From: Dysosmobacter acutus
GTDB lineage: Bacteria; Bacillota; Clostridia; Oscillospirales; Oscillospiraceae
Assembly (NCBI RefSeq): GCF_018919205.1
Contig: NZ_JAHLQN010000001.1
Coordinates: 2,604,001 to 2,668,000 of the forward strand
Direction: 5' to 3'
Length of the DNA stretch: 64,000 nucleotides
The notes under the pieces were generated by a model. That model ran no database searches, was not told the origin of the DNA, and saw only the letters and a program-made list of their open reading frames with translations. Shown one piece after another: positions 34,409-43,508 of the stretch (the stretch's first letter is position 1; each line of letters begins with the position of its first letter). The position numbers were made by a program, and so were the translations under genes.

Positions 34409-35272
34409 GTGATAATTGAAATGATCCAGGAGTGGTTCAAGGAGCTGCTGATCGACGGCATCATCTCCAACCTCTCCGGGACCTTTGATACCGTGAATAC
34501 GAAGGTGGGCGAGATCGCCGGCGAGGTGGGCATGACGCCGGCCGGCTGGAACGGCGGCATCTTCAACATGATCCGCGGCCTCTCTGAAACGGTCATCGTC
34601 CCTATCGCCGGCATCATCCTCACCTTCGTCATGTGCTACGAGCTGATCCAGTTGATCGTGGAAAAGAACAATCTCCACGATTTTGACACCTGGCTTTTCT
34701 GGAAGTGGATCTTCAAGACCTTCTGCGCGGTGCTCATCGTCACCAACACCTGGAACATCGTCATGGCGGTATTCGATATGGCGCAGAGCGTGGTCAATCA
34801 GAGCGCCGGCGTCATCATCTCCGACGCGGGGATCGACATTTCCGGCGTGGTCGGCAATTTGGAAACGACCCTGGCGGACTGGAGCATCGGTTCTTTGCTG
34901 GGCCTGTGGTTTCAGAGCATTTTTGTGGGCCTCTGCTCCCATATCCTCACCATCGCCATCTTCCTTGTGATCTATGGAAGAATGATCGAGGTGTATTTGA
35001 CCGTATCCGTGGGGCCGATCCCCTTTGCCACCATGGCCAACCGGGAGTGGGGCCAGACGGGGCAGAACTATTTGAAGTCCCTGCTGGCCCTGGGCTTTCA
35101 GGCGTTTCTCATTATGGTCTGCGTCGGCATCTACGCGGTGCTGGTCCAGAATATTGCCGTGGGGGATGATATCACCGTGGCGATCTGGGAGTGCCTGGGC
35201 TATACGGTGCTGCTGTGCTACACGCTGTTTCGCACCGGCAGCCTCGCAAAGAGCCTGTTCGGGGCGCATTGA
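34409..35272 (+). CDS. VirB6/TrbL-like conjugal transfer membrane protein
   Basis: The 287-aa polytopic inner-membrane channel component has about six membrane helices (for example VIVPIAGIILTFVMCYELI, HILTIAIFLVIYGRMIEVY and QAFLIMVCVGIYAVLV) and the conserved YLTVSVGPIPFATMANREWG segment of Firmicutes VirB6 proteins. GTG 34409 follows AAAGGAGGTGTGACCACCC. It lies in the transfer operon between the Maff2 and MT-A70 genes. Confidence 0.9.
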   Translation: MIIEMIQEWFKELLIDGIISNLSGTFDTVNTKVGEIAGEVGMTPAGWNGGIFNMIRGLSETVIVPIAGIILTFVMCYELIQLIVEKNNLHDFDTWLFWKWIFKTFCAVLIVTNTWNIVMAVFDMAQSVVNQSAGVIISDAGIDISGVVGNLETTLADWSIGSLLGLWFQSIFVGLCSHILTIAIFLVIYGRMIEVYLTVSVGPIPFATMANREWGQTGQNYLKSLLALGFQAFLIMVCVGIYAVLVQNIAVGDDITVAIWECLGYTVLLCYTLFRTGSLAKSLFGAH

Positions 35273-35284
35273 CGGGAGGCGGCC

Positions 35285-35839
35285 ATGAAAAAATACAAGG
35301 TCATCTACGCGGATCCGCCCTGGGCCTATAAGGTCTGGAGCAAGAAGGGCGCGGGACGCAGCGCCGAGAGCCATTACCCCACCATGGACATAGCGGCCAT
35401 CAAGTCCCTGCCAGTGGGGGAGCTGGCGGACAAGGACTGCGCCCTGTTCCTCTGGATCACATTCCCCATGCTGCGGGAGGCCTGGGGCGTCATGGACGCC
35501 TGGGGCTTCACCTTTAAGACCGTGGCCTTCGTCTGGATCAAGCAGTGCCGGAAGTCGGAGGGCCTGTTCACCGGTATGGGCTACTGGACGCGGGCCAACG
35601 CGGAGATATGCCTGCTGGCGACCCGCGGACGCCCGAAGCGGGCGGCGCGGGATGTGAAGCAGGTCATCCTCTCCCATGTGGAGCGGCACAGCCAGAAGCC
35701 GGAGGAGGCGCGGCGGCGGATCGAAGCCCTCATGGGGGACGTGCCCCGTATTGAGCTGTTCGCAAGAGCCTCGCCGCCCGGCTGGGATGTGTGGGGAAAT
35801 GAAGTTGCAAGCGATATCCGGCTTGCGGAAAGGATGTGA
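35285..35839 (+). CDS. MT-A70 family adenine-N6 DNA methyltransferase
   Basis: The 184-aa enzyme carries the catalytic IYADPPWAYK motif, a following FLWITFPMLREA strand and a C-terminal IELFARASPPGWDVWGNEV, all typical of the MT-A70 family. It probably methylates adenine in DNA, perhaps to protect the element from restriction. ATG 35285 follows GGGAGGCGGCC. The following gene begins 5 nt after its stop. The target sequence is unknown. Confidence 0.9.
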   Translation: MKKYKVIYADPPWAYKVWSKKGAGRSAESHYPTMDIAAIKSLPVGELADKDCALFLWITFPMLREAWGVMDAWGFTFKTVAFVWIKQCRKSEGLFTGMGYWTRANAEICLLATRGRPKRAARDVKQVILSHVERHSQKPEEARRRIEALMGDVPRIELFARASPPGWDVWGNEVASDIRLAERM

Positions 35840-35843
35840 ACCA

Positions 35844-38600
35844 TTGGCATACGTAACGGTCCCGAAGGACCTGACAAAAATCAAGAGCAAGATGCTGTTC
35901 GGCCTGACGAAGCGGCAGCTTGTGTGTTTCGGATCGGCGGCGCTTGTTGGAGTGCCGCTTTTCTTTTTGAGCAAGGGCAGTATGGGCACGACGCCGGCGG
36001 CGCTGTGCATGATCCTTGTGATGCTGCCATTTTTCCTGTTCGCCCTGTATGAGAAGAACGGGCAGACCCCGGAGGCGCTGCTGGGCAATCTGATCCAGTG
36101 CAAATTCACCCGTCCGAAAAAGCGTGTCTATCAGACAAACAACGCCTATTCCGCTTTGGAAAAGCAGGCGGAGCTGGAGCGGACGGTGGGGCGGATCGCC
36201 TCCGGCGCGGGGAAAAGAGGCAAGGGCCGGCGCAGGCTCACCCGGCAGGAGCGAAAGCAGATCGAGGCCGTCATCCGGCAGGCCAGGGGGGACGGCAAGA
36301 ACCACACCGTACAGGCAAGCCTCCCCTTCCGCAATATGCACCCGGACGGCCTGTGCCGTCTGGACGACCGGCATTTTTCCAAAACCATCGCCTACGCCGA
36401 CGTCAGCTACCGTCTGGCAGGGCCGGACGATCAGCGGGATATCTTTGAACGCCTCTGCGACTTCTATAACGGCTATGATCCCTCCATCGGCGTGCAAATG
36501 ACCCTGAGCAGCAGCCACAAGGCCGGCGGCGGGGACCTGTTCCGCATGGCGGCCCAGGGGGACGACCTGGACGGGATCCGCGCCGAGGCCTCCGGCATCC
36601 TGCAAACACAGTATGAGCGCGGCAGCAACGGCTATGTGAAAAGCAAGTATGTCACGCTGACCATCGAGGCGGAGAGCATCCAGGCGGCGCGGGCAAGGTT
36701 TTCCCGCATCGAGGCGGACACCCTGAACCGCTTCAAGGTCATGGGCGCGGCGGCAAAAGTGCTGGACGGCAAGGAGCGGCTGGCACTGCTGCACGGTCTC
36801 CTCCATCCCAGAGGGGAGCCTTTCGCCTTTGAATGGGACTGGCTGGCGCCCTCCGGCCTGTCCGTGAAGGATTTTATCGCGCCTTCTTCCTTCGAGTTTG
36901 GGGAGACGCGGCGCTTCCGCATGGGCGAAATGTACGGCGCGGTGTCCTTCTTGCAGATATTGGCCCCGGAGATCCAGGACCGTATCCTCACGGACTTCAT
37001 GGATGTGGAGGGAAACCTTCTTATCACCATGCACGTCCGCGGCATCAACCAGAATGAGGCCATCAAGATGGTCAAGCGCAAGATCACCGATCTGGACGCC
37101 ATGAAGATCCAGGAGCAGAAGAAGGCCGCACGCAGCGGCTACGATCTGGATATCCTCCCCTCTGACCTCTCCACCTACGGCGGCGCGGCGAAAAATCTCT
37201 TGCAGGATTTGCAGAGCCGCAACGAGCGAATGTTCAATATGACCTTCCTCATGCTGCATCTGGCGCCCACGAAGCAAAAGCTGGAGATCGCCGTTTCGCA
37301 GTCGGCCAGCGTCGCCCAGACCCACAACTGCATCCTGACCCGGCTGGACTTCCAGCAGGAGGACGGCCTTGTGTCCTCGCTGCCGCTGGGCCTCAACCGT
37401 ATCAGGATCGAGCGCAGCCTCACCACATCGGCGCTGGCGGTGTTCGTGCCCTTTGTGACCCAGGAGCTTTTCATGGGCGGCGACGCCATGTATTACGGGC
37501 TCAACGCCCTGTCCGGCAACATGATCCTCTTAGACCGCAAGCAGTCCCGATGCCCCAACGGCCTTGTGTTCGGCACGCCGGGCAGCGGCAAGTCCATGAG
37601 CTGTAAGCGGGAGATCACCTATGTCATGCTGACCACGAAGGATAATGTCATCATCTGCGACCCGGAGGATGAATACTCCCCGCTGGTGAACCGGCTGGGC
37701 GGCCAGGTGATCCGGCTCTCGCCCAACAGCCGCGACTATGTGAATCCCCTGGATATCAACCTCAATTACAGCGAGGAAGAAAACCCGCTGGCGCTGAAAA
37801 GCGATTTCGTGCTGTCCTTCTGTGAGCTTATCATGGGCAGCAAGACAGGACTGGAGGCCATCGAGAAAACCGTCATCGACCGGGCCGTGCAGAAGATCTA
37901 TCAGCCGTACTTCGCGGACCCCCGGTCGGAGAATATGCCGATCCTCTCCGACCTCATGGCAGCCCTCACCGCCCAGCATATCCCGGAGGCGGACCGTGTG
38001 GCCCAGGCGCTTGACCTGTATGTGAACGGCTCTCTCAATTTCTTCAACCACCGTACCACCGTGGATATCCGAAACCGCCTTGTCTGCTTCGATATCAAGG
38101 GCCTCGGCAAGAATCTGAAAAAGCCGGGGATGCTCATTGTCCAGGACGCGGTGTGGAATACCGTCACGGTGAACCGCTCCATTGGACGGGCCACCTGGTA
38201 TTTCGTGGACGAGTTCCATTTGCTCTTGAAGGAGGAACAGACGGCGGCATACAGCGCCGAGATCTGGAAGCGTTTCAGAAAGTGGGGCGGTGTCCCGACC
38301 GGGGCGACGCAGAACCCGAAGGACCTGCTTTCCTCGCCGGAGATCGAAAACATTCTGGAAAACAGCGATTTTATCTATCTGCTGAACCTCTCCGCGGGCG
38401 ACCGCAAGCTGATGACGGAGCGGCTGAACATCTCCGCCGAGCAGCTTGCCTATGTGACCAACGCGGACCCCGGCAGCGGTCTTCTGTTCTTCCAGAATGT
38501 GATCCTGCCCTTCAAGGACGAGTTCCCGAAGGATACGGAGCTGTACCGGCTTCTCACGACAAAGCCCAGCGAGGTCACCCACGATGGGAAAAGCGGATAA
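35844..38600 (+). CDS. PrgI-VirB4 fusion: conjugal transfer ATPase (CD1110 family)
   Basis: This 918-aa protein begins with a PrgI-like part (residues ~1-100: AYVTVPKDLTKIKSKM, two membrane helices, FTRPKKRVYQTNNAYSAL) and continues in frame as a VirB4 ATPase. Walker A GTPGSGKS is at ~577-584 and Walker B TWYFVDEFHLLLKEE at ~780-790, with ATQNPKDLL downstream. It energises the type IV channel. Start TTG 35844 follows GGAAAGGATG; the frame is open upstream but only within the MT-A70 gene. PrgI and VirB4 are often separate proteins. Confidence 0.92.
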   Translation: MAYVTVPKDLTKIKSKMLFGLTKRQLVCFGSAALVGVPLFFLSKGSMGTTPAALCMILVMLPFFLFALYEKNGQTPEALLGNLIQCKFTRPKKRVYQTNNAYSALEKQAELERTVGRIASGAGKRGKGRRRLTRQERKQIEAVIRQARGDGKNHTVQASLPFRNMHPDGLCRLDDRHFSKTIAYADVSYRLAGPDDQRDIFERLCDFYNGYDPSIGVQMTLSSSHKAGGGDLFRMAAQGDDLDGIRAEASGILQTQYERGSNGYVKSKYVTLTIEAESIQAARARFSRIEADTLNRFKVMGAAAKVLDGKERLALLHGLLHPRGEPFAFEWDWLAPSGLSVKDFIAPSSFEFGETRRFRMGEMYGAVSFLQILAPEIQDRILTDFMDVEGNLLITMHVRGINQNEAIKMVKRKITDLDAMKIQEQKKAARSGYDLDILPSDLSTYGGAAKNLLQDLQSRNERMFNMTFLMLHLAPTKQKLEIAVSQSASVAQTHNCILTRLDFQQEDGLVSSLPLGLNRIRIERSLTTSALAVFVPFVTQELFMGGDAMYYGLNALSGNMILLDRKQSRCPNGLVFGTPGSGKSMSCKREITYVMLTTKDNVIICDPEDEYSPLVNRLGGQVIRLSPNSRDYVNPLDINLNYSEEENPLALKSDFVLSFCELIMGSKTGLEAIEKTVIDRAVQKIYQPYFADPRSENMPILSDLMAALTAQHIPEADRVAQALDLYVNGSLNFFNHRTTVDIRNRLVCFDIKGLGKNLKKPGMLIVQDAVWNTVTVNRSIGRATWYFVDEFHLLLKEEQTAAYSAEIWKRFRKWGGVPTGATQNPKDLLSSPEIENILENSDFIYLLNLSAGDRKLMTERLNISAEQLAYVTNADPGSGLLFFQNVILPFKDEFPKDTELYRLLTTKPSEVTHDGKSG

Positions 38601-39297
38601 GGAAAGGATGGGACAAGATATGAAATATGTGATTGACAGTAAGACCTACGAAAACCATATCAATGATGAGGTACATCTGTACGGACTTCTCCATCAGCTC
38701 GCCTTCCTCGCCGAAAAGGCGAAGGACGAGAAGGATCTGGAAAATCTGGCCGAGACGGCAAAGCGCTACGGCGAGATCGCGGAGGAAAAGTTCGCCGCCT
38801 GGCGTATCCCCGGCCGCTATCTGGTGTTTGGGGACAGGAAGGACCTTGCCGAGCTGAAGGCGGCGGAACTCACGCCCTTGACCGCCGTGCTGAAAGAGCA
38901 CGACGCAAAAATCAGGGAAAAGCAGCGCGCCGCCACCGCCGATGATCCCGCCTACATCATCTCCGGCAGCGCCTTTCGTATGCTGGTGGGCGATCTCTTT
39001 GACCTGCTGGCGCAGTACAGCTTTCTCCGCAACCGTGTTGTAGAAGTGAAAACAGAAAAACGGCTTGCGCGGCTGCAAAAGAATCTCTCCGGCGAGAATC
39101 CGAGCATCCGAAGAATGTACCGCAGGTGGGGCTTTGCGGAGGATCAGGTCGTCACCTGCTATGAAATTCTGGAGGCAACGCTGCGGCGCAGGCACCTGAC
39201 GCCCTATGACCCGGAGGAAGCGGCGGAGGACGGCATCGGCTGCGGCCGCTGCTGCGCCCTCTGCGGAGATCATGCCTGCGAGGACGACTATGACTGA
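38584..39297 (+). CDS. ICE-conserved hypothetical protein
   Basis: The 237-aa soluble, helical and charged protein ends in a cysteine-rich cluster (CGRCCALCGDHACEDD) that may bind zinc or a metal. No catalytic motif is recognised. It overlaps the VirB4 gene by 17 nt and the methyltransferase gene by 8 nt, so it belongs to the transfer operon. The start is uncertain: ATG 38584 overlaps VirB4, and ATG 38620 (MKYVIDSKTYENH) could be the real one. Confidence 0.7.
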   Translation: MGKADKERMGQDMKYVIDSKTYENHINDEVHLYGLLHQLAFLAEKAKDEKDLENLAETAKRYGEIAEEKFAAWRIPGRYLVFGDRKDLAELKAAELTPLTAVLKEHDAKIREKQRAATADDPAYIISGSAFRMLVGDLFDLLAQYSFLRNRVVEVKTEKRLARLQKNLSGENPSIRRMYRRWGFAEDQVVTCYEILEATLRRRHLTPYDPEEAAEDGIGCGRCCALCGDHACEDDYD

Positions 39298-40312
39298 GCT
39301 GACCCATGTGAGCCTGTTTTCCGGCATCGGCGGGCTGGATCTGGCGGCGGAGGCGGCGGGCTTCCGCACCGTCTGTCAATGCGAGTGGGCGGACTACCCC
39401 TATTCCGTTCTGGAAAAGCACTGGCCGGAGGTGCCGAGATTCCGGGATATCACGACTTTCACAAAGGAGGCGTTTTTTGAAAAAACAGGACTTGAAACCG
39501 TTACCGTTATCTCCGGCGGCTTTCCCTGCCAGCCCTTCTCCACCGCGGGGCAGCGAAAGGGCTTTGCGGATGAACGCTACCTGTGGCCGGAAATGTGCCG
39601 CGTTATTACCGAGCTGCGGCCCCGTTGGGTGCTTGGGGAAAATGTTGCTGGCTTCATCAATCTGGGCCTCGACAAAACGATCTTTGACCTGGCAAAAGCG
39701 GGATACGCTGTTCTCCCATTCGTATTTCCGGCTTGCGGCGTCGGCGCATGGCATGAGCGCCAGCGAACTTTTATCGTCGCGGCTGATGTTTCCCACGCCC
39801 CTTGCCTCCGACAAGAACACCTGCCGGGACGCGGCCAACCTGGATGTGTACCTTTCCGACAACGGGATCTTCCGCAAGGTGAACCGGAACGGGGCCATCT
39901 GGAGCCTGAGCCTGTCGGCGGCGGTATTCTATCTGACCCCGGCAGCATCGGAGGGCTATCGCTCCACGCTGAAACCGGCGGCGTTTCGCAACAGCGCCCC
40001 GTCTGCCAACCTGTCATCCCAGGTGATCCGGCAGGAGCGGCCGGTATCCGAGACGGCGGCGCTGAACCCGGACTGGGTGGAATGGCTCATGGGCTTCCCC
40101 CGGAAATGGACGGACGTATCCTCTGGGTCGCCGAGCCGGAGGGAGTCCCCCGTATCACCGAAAACACCGCGGACCGCGCCCTACGGCTGAAAACCCTGGG
40201 CAACGCGGTCTGCCCGCCCCAGGCATATCCCATTTTCAAGTATATCTCCATGATCGAGACGGGCGAGTGCGTGAGCGTTTGCCCCTACGGAAAGGCAGGT
40301 GGTGACACATGA
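39290..40312 (+). CDS. DNA (cytosine-5) methyltransferase with out-of-frame middle section
   Basis: The 340-aa frame has all catalytic motifs: FSGIGGLDLAAEAAGF (I), GGFPCQPFS with the catalytic cysteine (IV), GENVAGFI (VI), HERQRTFIVA (VIII) and LKTLGNAVCPPQAYPIF (X). Between motifs VIII and X (roughly 39785-40115) this frame reads as low-complexity Gly/Pro/Arg sequence, while the next frame encodes family-like sequence (MFPTPLASDKNTCRDAA, LNPDWVEWLMGFPRKWTD). Two compensating frameshifts are therefore likely, replacing the target-recognition region. Probably inactive or altered, or a sequencing artefact. It overlaps both neighbours. Confidence 0.75.
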   Translation: MTELTHVSLFSGIGGLDLAAEAAGFRTVCQCEWADYPYSVLEKHWPEVPRFRDITTFTKEAFFEKTGLETVTVISGGFPCQPFSTAGQRKGFADERYLWPEMCRVITELRPRWVLGENVAGFINLGLDKTIFDLAKAGYAVLPFVFPACGVGAWHERQRTFIVAADVSHAPCLRQEHLPGRGQPGCVPFRQRDLPQGEPERGHLEPEPVGGGILSDPGSIGGLSLHAETGGVSQQRPVCQPVIPGDPAGAAGIRDGGAEPGLGGMAHGLPPEMDGRILWVAEPEGVPRITENTADRALRLKTLGNAVCPPQAYPIFKYISMIETGECVSVCPYGKAGGDT

Positions 40313-42300
40313 AGGAATGGAAGGCATCCGAGAAGGAGGCGCAGAAGATGACCCGCGACGGAGCCATTTCCGTCAACATGGTCACAGGCGAGGCGAGCCA
40401 TGTTTCAGACCGTGCGCCGGAGCAGGACTATTCCCCCTCCGGCGATTCCACGGCGCTGGCGAGGACTGCCCTCCACCATCTGGACGACCGGCGCGTCCGG
40501 AAGTCTCAGAAGAAAAAGCGGCGGAACCGCCGCAAAGCCTACCGGGAGGGTACGGCGGCAAATAGCCGCCCATCCTCCCGTCTGCAGTTTTCAGACGAGG
40601 AACGCGCCGCGCCGGAACTGCAACAGGCGATCCGCAAGTCCGACAAGGCGGCGGACAAGCTGGACGCGGCACGAGCCGCCGTTCCGAAAAAGCGCGTCCT
40701 GGGCACGGAGCGTGTCTTTGACGAGGCTTCCGGCGCCGGGCGTACAAGGCTGGTATTCCATGAGACGGATAAGCCGGCTTCGATCCGGCAGCCGGGGCCG
40801 AACCCGCTGGCGCGGCCTTTGCAGGAGGTCGCCCACGCTGCCCACGCCAAGGTGCGGGAGGTGGAGCAGGAGAACTCCGGCGTGGCGGCGGGCCATCTCA
40901 CCGAGCGCGGCATGGAAAAAGCCGTGGGCTATGGGAACCGCAAGCTGCAAAACTGGCGGGCGGAGCGGCAGGTGAAGCCCTGGCGGGACGCGGCAAAGGC
41001 GGAGCAGGCGGCGGTCAGGGCCAACGCAGAGGCGCTTTACCAAAAGGCGCTCCATGATGACCCCCAGCTTGCATCCGGCAGCCCCATCTCCCGCATCTGG
41101 CAGAAGAAGCGGATGCAGCGGCAGTACGCGGCGGCCTACCGGGCGTCGCGCGGCGCGGAGGGTGCAAAGGCGGCGGCGCAGACAGCGGCCAAGAGCGCAA
41201 AGAAGGGCGCGGAGGCAGCGAAGAAGGCAGGCGAGTTCATAGCCCGGCACAAGAAGGTGTTCCTTATCATCGGCGGGATCGGCCTTGTGCTGGTGCTGCT
41301 GTTGGGCCTGCTGCAATCCTGCTCCTCCATGTTCGGCGGAGGCGTGTCCAACATTGTGGCCTCCTCCTATCTCTCCGAGGATGCTGACCTGCTGGCGGCG
41401 GAGGCCGCCTACTGCGCCAAAGAGGACGAGCTGCGGCGGTATCTGGATACCTATGAGCAGACCCACGACTATGACGAGTATCACTACGATCTGGACGAGA
41501 TCGAGCACGATCCCTATGTGCTGCTGTCTATCCTGTCGGCGCTCCATGAGGGGAGCTTCACCATAGACCAGGTGCAGGGCGACCTTCAAATGCTGTTCGA
41601 CCGGCAATACATCCTCACCGAGACGGTGGAGGTGGAACGGCGGTACTACATTGAGACGGATACCTGGACGGACGAGGAGGGCAACACCCATACGGAGAGC
41701 TACCGGGTCTATTACGATTATTATATCTGCACCGTGAAGCTGGAAAACTTCGACCTCTCCCATCTGCCGGTCTACATGATGGATCAGGAGACGCTTTCCA
41801 TGTACGCCGTGTATATGTCCACCCTGGGCAACCGCCCCGACCTGTTCCCGTCCTCCGGCTATGTTCCCAAGTATGTGACCAATCCGCCCGCCAAGTATGA
41901 GATCCCGGCGGAGTACCTGTCCGACGAGCGCTTTGCCACGCTGATTACAGAGGCGGAGAAGTATCTGGGCTTCCCCTATGTCTGGGGCGGCAGCAGCCCG
42001 TCCACCTCCTTTGATTGCAGCGGCTTTGTCAGCTATGTCCTGACCAGCAGCGGCCTGTGCGATACCGGGCGGCTGGGGGCGCAGGGCCTCTACAACATTT
42101 CCACGCCGGTATCCGAGCCGCGGCCGGGGGATCTGGTGTTCTTTGTGGGCACCTACGACACACCGGGGGTCAGCCATGTGGGCTTTTATGTGGGGGACGG
42201 GATGCTCCTGCACTGCGGCGATCCCATCCAGTACACCAGTCTCAACTCGAATTACTGGCAGTCCCACCTTTATGCCTACGGCAGACCGCCGTACAACTGA
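40309..42300 (+). CDS. Conjugation cell-wall hydrolase, CD1108 family with C40 (NlpC/P60) peptidase
   Basis: The 663-aa protein has a long charged cytoplasmic N-terminus (residues ~1-320, rich in Arg/Lys/Ala), one membrane helix (VFLIIGGIGLVLVLLLGLLQ), an extracytoplasmic linker, and a C-terminal NlpC/P60 peptidase with PYVWGGSSPSTSFDCSGFVSYVL (catalytic Cys), GVSHVGFYVGDGMLLHCG (His). It would open peptidoglycan during transfer, as VirB1-type proteins do. ATG 40309 overlaps the methyltransferase stop (ATGA). Confidence 0.92.
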   Translation: MKEWKASEKEAQKMTRDGAISVNMVTGEASHVSDRAPEQDYSPSGDSTALARTALHHLDDRRVRKSQKKKRRNRRKAYREGTAANSRPSSRLQFSDEERAAPELQQAIRKSDKAADKLDAARAAVPKKRVLGTERVFDEASGAGRTRLVFHETDKPASIRQPGPNPLARPLQEVAHAAHAKVREVEQENSGVAAGHLTERGMEKAVGYGNRKLQNWRAERQVKPWRDAAKAEQAAVRANAEALYQKALHDDPQLASGSPISRIWQKKRMQRQYAAAYRASRGAEGAKAAAQTAAKSAKKGAEAAKKAGEFIARHKKVFLIIGGIGLVLVLLLGLLQSCSSMFGGGVSNIVASSYLSEDADLLAAEAAYCAKEDELRRYLDTYEQTHDYDEYHYDLDEIEHDPYVLLSILSALHEGSFTIDQVQGDLQMLFDRQYILTETVEVERRYYIETDTWTDEEGNTHTESYRVYYDYYICTVKLENFDLSHLPVYMMDQETLSMYAVYMSTLGNRPDLFPSSGYVPKYVTNPPAKYEIPAEYLSDERFATLITEAEKYLGFPYVWGGSSPSTSFDCSGFVSYVLTSSGLCDTGRLGAQGLYNISTPVSEPRPGDLVFFVGTYDTPGVSHVGFYVGDGMLLHCGDPIQYTSLNSNYWQSHLYAYGRPPYN

Positions 42301-42314
42301 TGGAGGCGGAGCCG

Positions 42315-42758
42315 ATGCTGACTGTAAAACCAATATCTCTTGCCGACGCAAACAGGTTTGTCGCAGAGCACCACCGCCACCATAAGCCGGTGCGAGGGCA
42401 TAAGTTTTCCCTGGGCTGCATGGCGAACGGTCATCTGGCGGGCGTCGCCATCGTGGGGCGGCCGGTGAGCCGATACCTGGACGATGGGCTGACCCTGGAA
42501 GTCAACCGCCTCTGCACGGACGGGACAAAAAACGCTTGCAGCTTCCTCTATGGCGCGGCGGCGCGGGCGGCGAAGGTCCTGGGCTACCATAGGATCGTCA
42601 CCTACATTCTGGACACGGAGAGCGGGACCAGCCTCCGTGCCTCCGGCTGGCGATGCGCGGGGCTGGCGGGCGGACGGGAGTGGACCGGCAGCCGCCGCCC
42701 GCCCGAACCGCTGTATCCGGCACAAATGAAATACCGATACGAAAAGGCTTTGAAATGA
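42315..42758 (+). CDS. XF1762 family protein (GNAT-like)
   Basis: The 147-aa protein has VAEHHRHHKPVRGHKFSLG, a conserved VNRLCTDGTKNACSFLYGAA segment and IVTYILDTESGTSLRASGW, as in the XF1762 family; the last segment looks like an acetyltransferase acceptor region. Activity is unknown. ATG 42315 follows GGAGGCGGAGCCG; an ATG at 42300 overlaps the upstream stop and is less well placed. The PP-loop gene follows in the same operon. Confidence 0.85.
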   Translation: MLTVKPISLADANRFVAEHHRHHKPVRGHKFSLGCMANGHLAGVAIVGRPVSRYLDDGLTLEVNRLCTDGTKNACSFLYGAAARAAKVLGYHRIVTYILDTESGTSLRASGWRCAGLAGGREWTGSRRPPEPLYPAQMKYRYEKALK

Positions 42759-42767
42759 GGTGAGCAT

Positions 42768-43508
42768 ATCAATATTGTTTCCTATGGCGGCGGTGCGAAC
42801 AGCACCGCCCTTCTTGTTGGGCTGCACCAGCACCGTATCCCTGTTGACCTGATCCTGTTTGCGGATACGGGCGGTGAGCATCCCCATACCTATGCCTATC
42901 TGGATATCATGGATCGCTGGCTGAAGGATCACGGTATGCCGGAGATCACGCGGGTCTATAAGACCACGAAGGACGGCAGGCGGCTGACCTTGGAGGAGGA
43001 ATGTCTGAAAAGCGGTACGCTGCCCTCCATCGCCTACGGCTTCAAGCGGTGTTCGTTGAAACACAAAATCGGACCGCAGGAAAAGTTCTGCAACAACTAT
43101 CCTCCGTGCCGTGAGGTCTGGAACAGTGGGAAAAAGGTGGTCAAGTTCATCGGCTATGACGCTGGCGAGCACTACCGCAGCGATAAGGTCCTTCTGCGTG
43201 ATCTGGCAGACCCGAAGTACAGCAAATGGTATCCCCTGATGGAATGGGGCTGGGACCGGGAGGCGTGTGTCCGGGCAATCGAGGCAGCGGGCCTGCCGCA
43301 GCCGGGAAAGTCCTCCTGCTTTTTCTGTCCCAGCATGCGGGCGGAGGAGATCATCGACCTGCGGGAGCGTTACCCGGATCTGTTCCGGCGCGCGCTGGCA
43401 TTGGAGGATAACGCACGGGCCAACCTGAAAACCGTTCGGGGGCTTGGGCGCAATTATTCATGGAAAGAACGATTTGGAAAGGAGCAATGCAATCATGGCA
43501 ACGACTGA
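42768..43508 (+). CDS. PP-loop (PAPS reductase/DndC-like) family protein lacking a canonical start
   Basis: The 246-aa frame starts at ATC 42768: I-N-I-V-S-Y-G-G-G, where the PP-loop SYGGGANSTALLVGL follows at once. The strong ribosome site GAGGTGA ends ~4 nt before this ATC, at the place an ATG would be expected. The first canonical start, ATG 42909, would remove the PP-loop and the FADTGGEHPHTY motif. C-terminal cysteines are in RCSLKHK, EKFCNNYPPC and SCFFCPSM. Either AUC serves as start or the gene is damaged. The PP-loop binds ATP; DNA-sulfur or nucleotide chemistry is possible but unproven. Confidence 0.72.
   Translation: MNIVSYGGGANSTALLVGLHQHRIPVDLILFADTGGEHPHTYAYLDIMDRWLKDHGMPEITRVYKTTKDGRRLTLEEECLKSGTLPSIAYGFKRCSLKHKIGPQEKFCNNYPPCREVWNSGKKVVKFIGYDAGEHYRSDKVLLRDLADPKYSKWYPLMEWGWDREACVRAIEAAGLPQPGKSSCFFCPSMRAEEIIDLRERYPDLFRRALALEDNARANLKTVRGLGRNYSWKERFGKEQCNHGND

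Noticed and set aside
34256..37325. Long minus-strand reading frames opposite VirB6, MT-A70 and VirB4
   Set aside because: They mirror the codon bias of well-supported plus-strand genes in GC-rich DNA, give low-complexity proteins and have no ribosome sites.
40591..42351. 586-codon minus-strand frame opposite the CD1108 hydrolase gene
   Set aside because: Shadow of a high-GC gene; His/Gly/Leu-rich product, no family resemblance.
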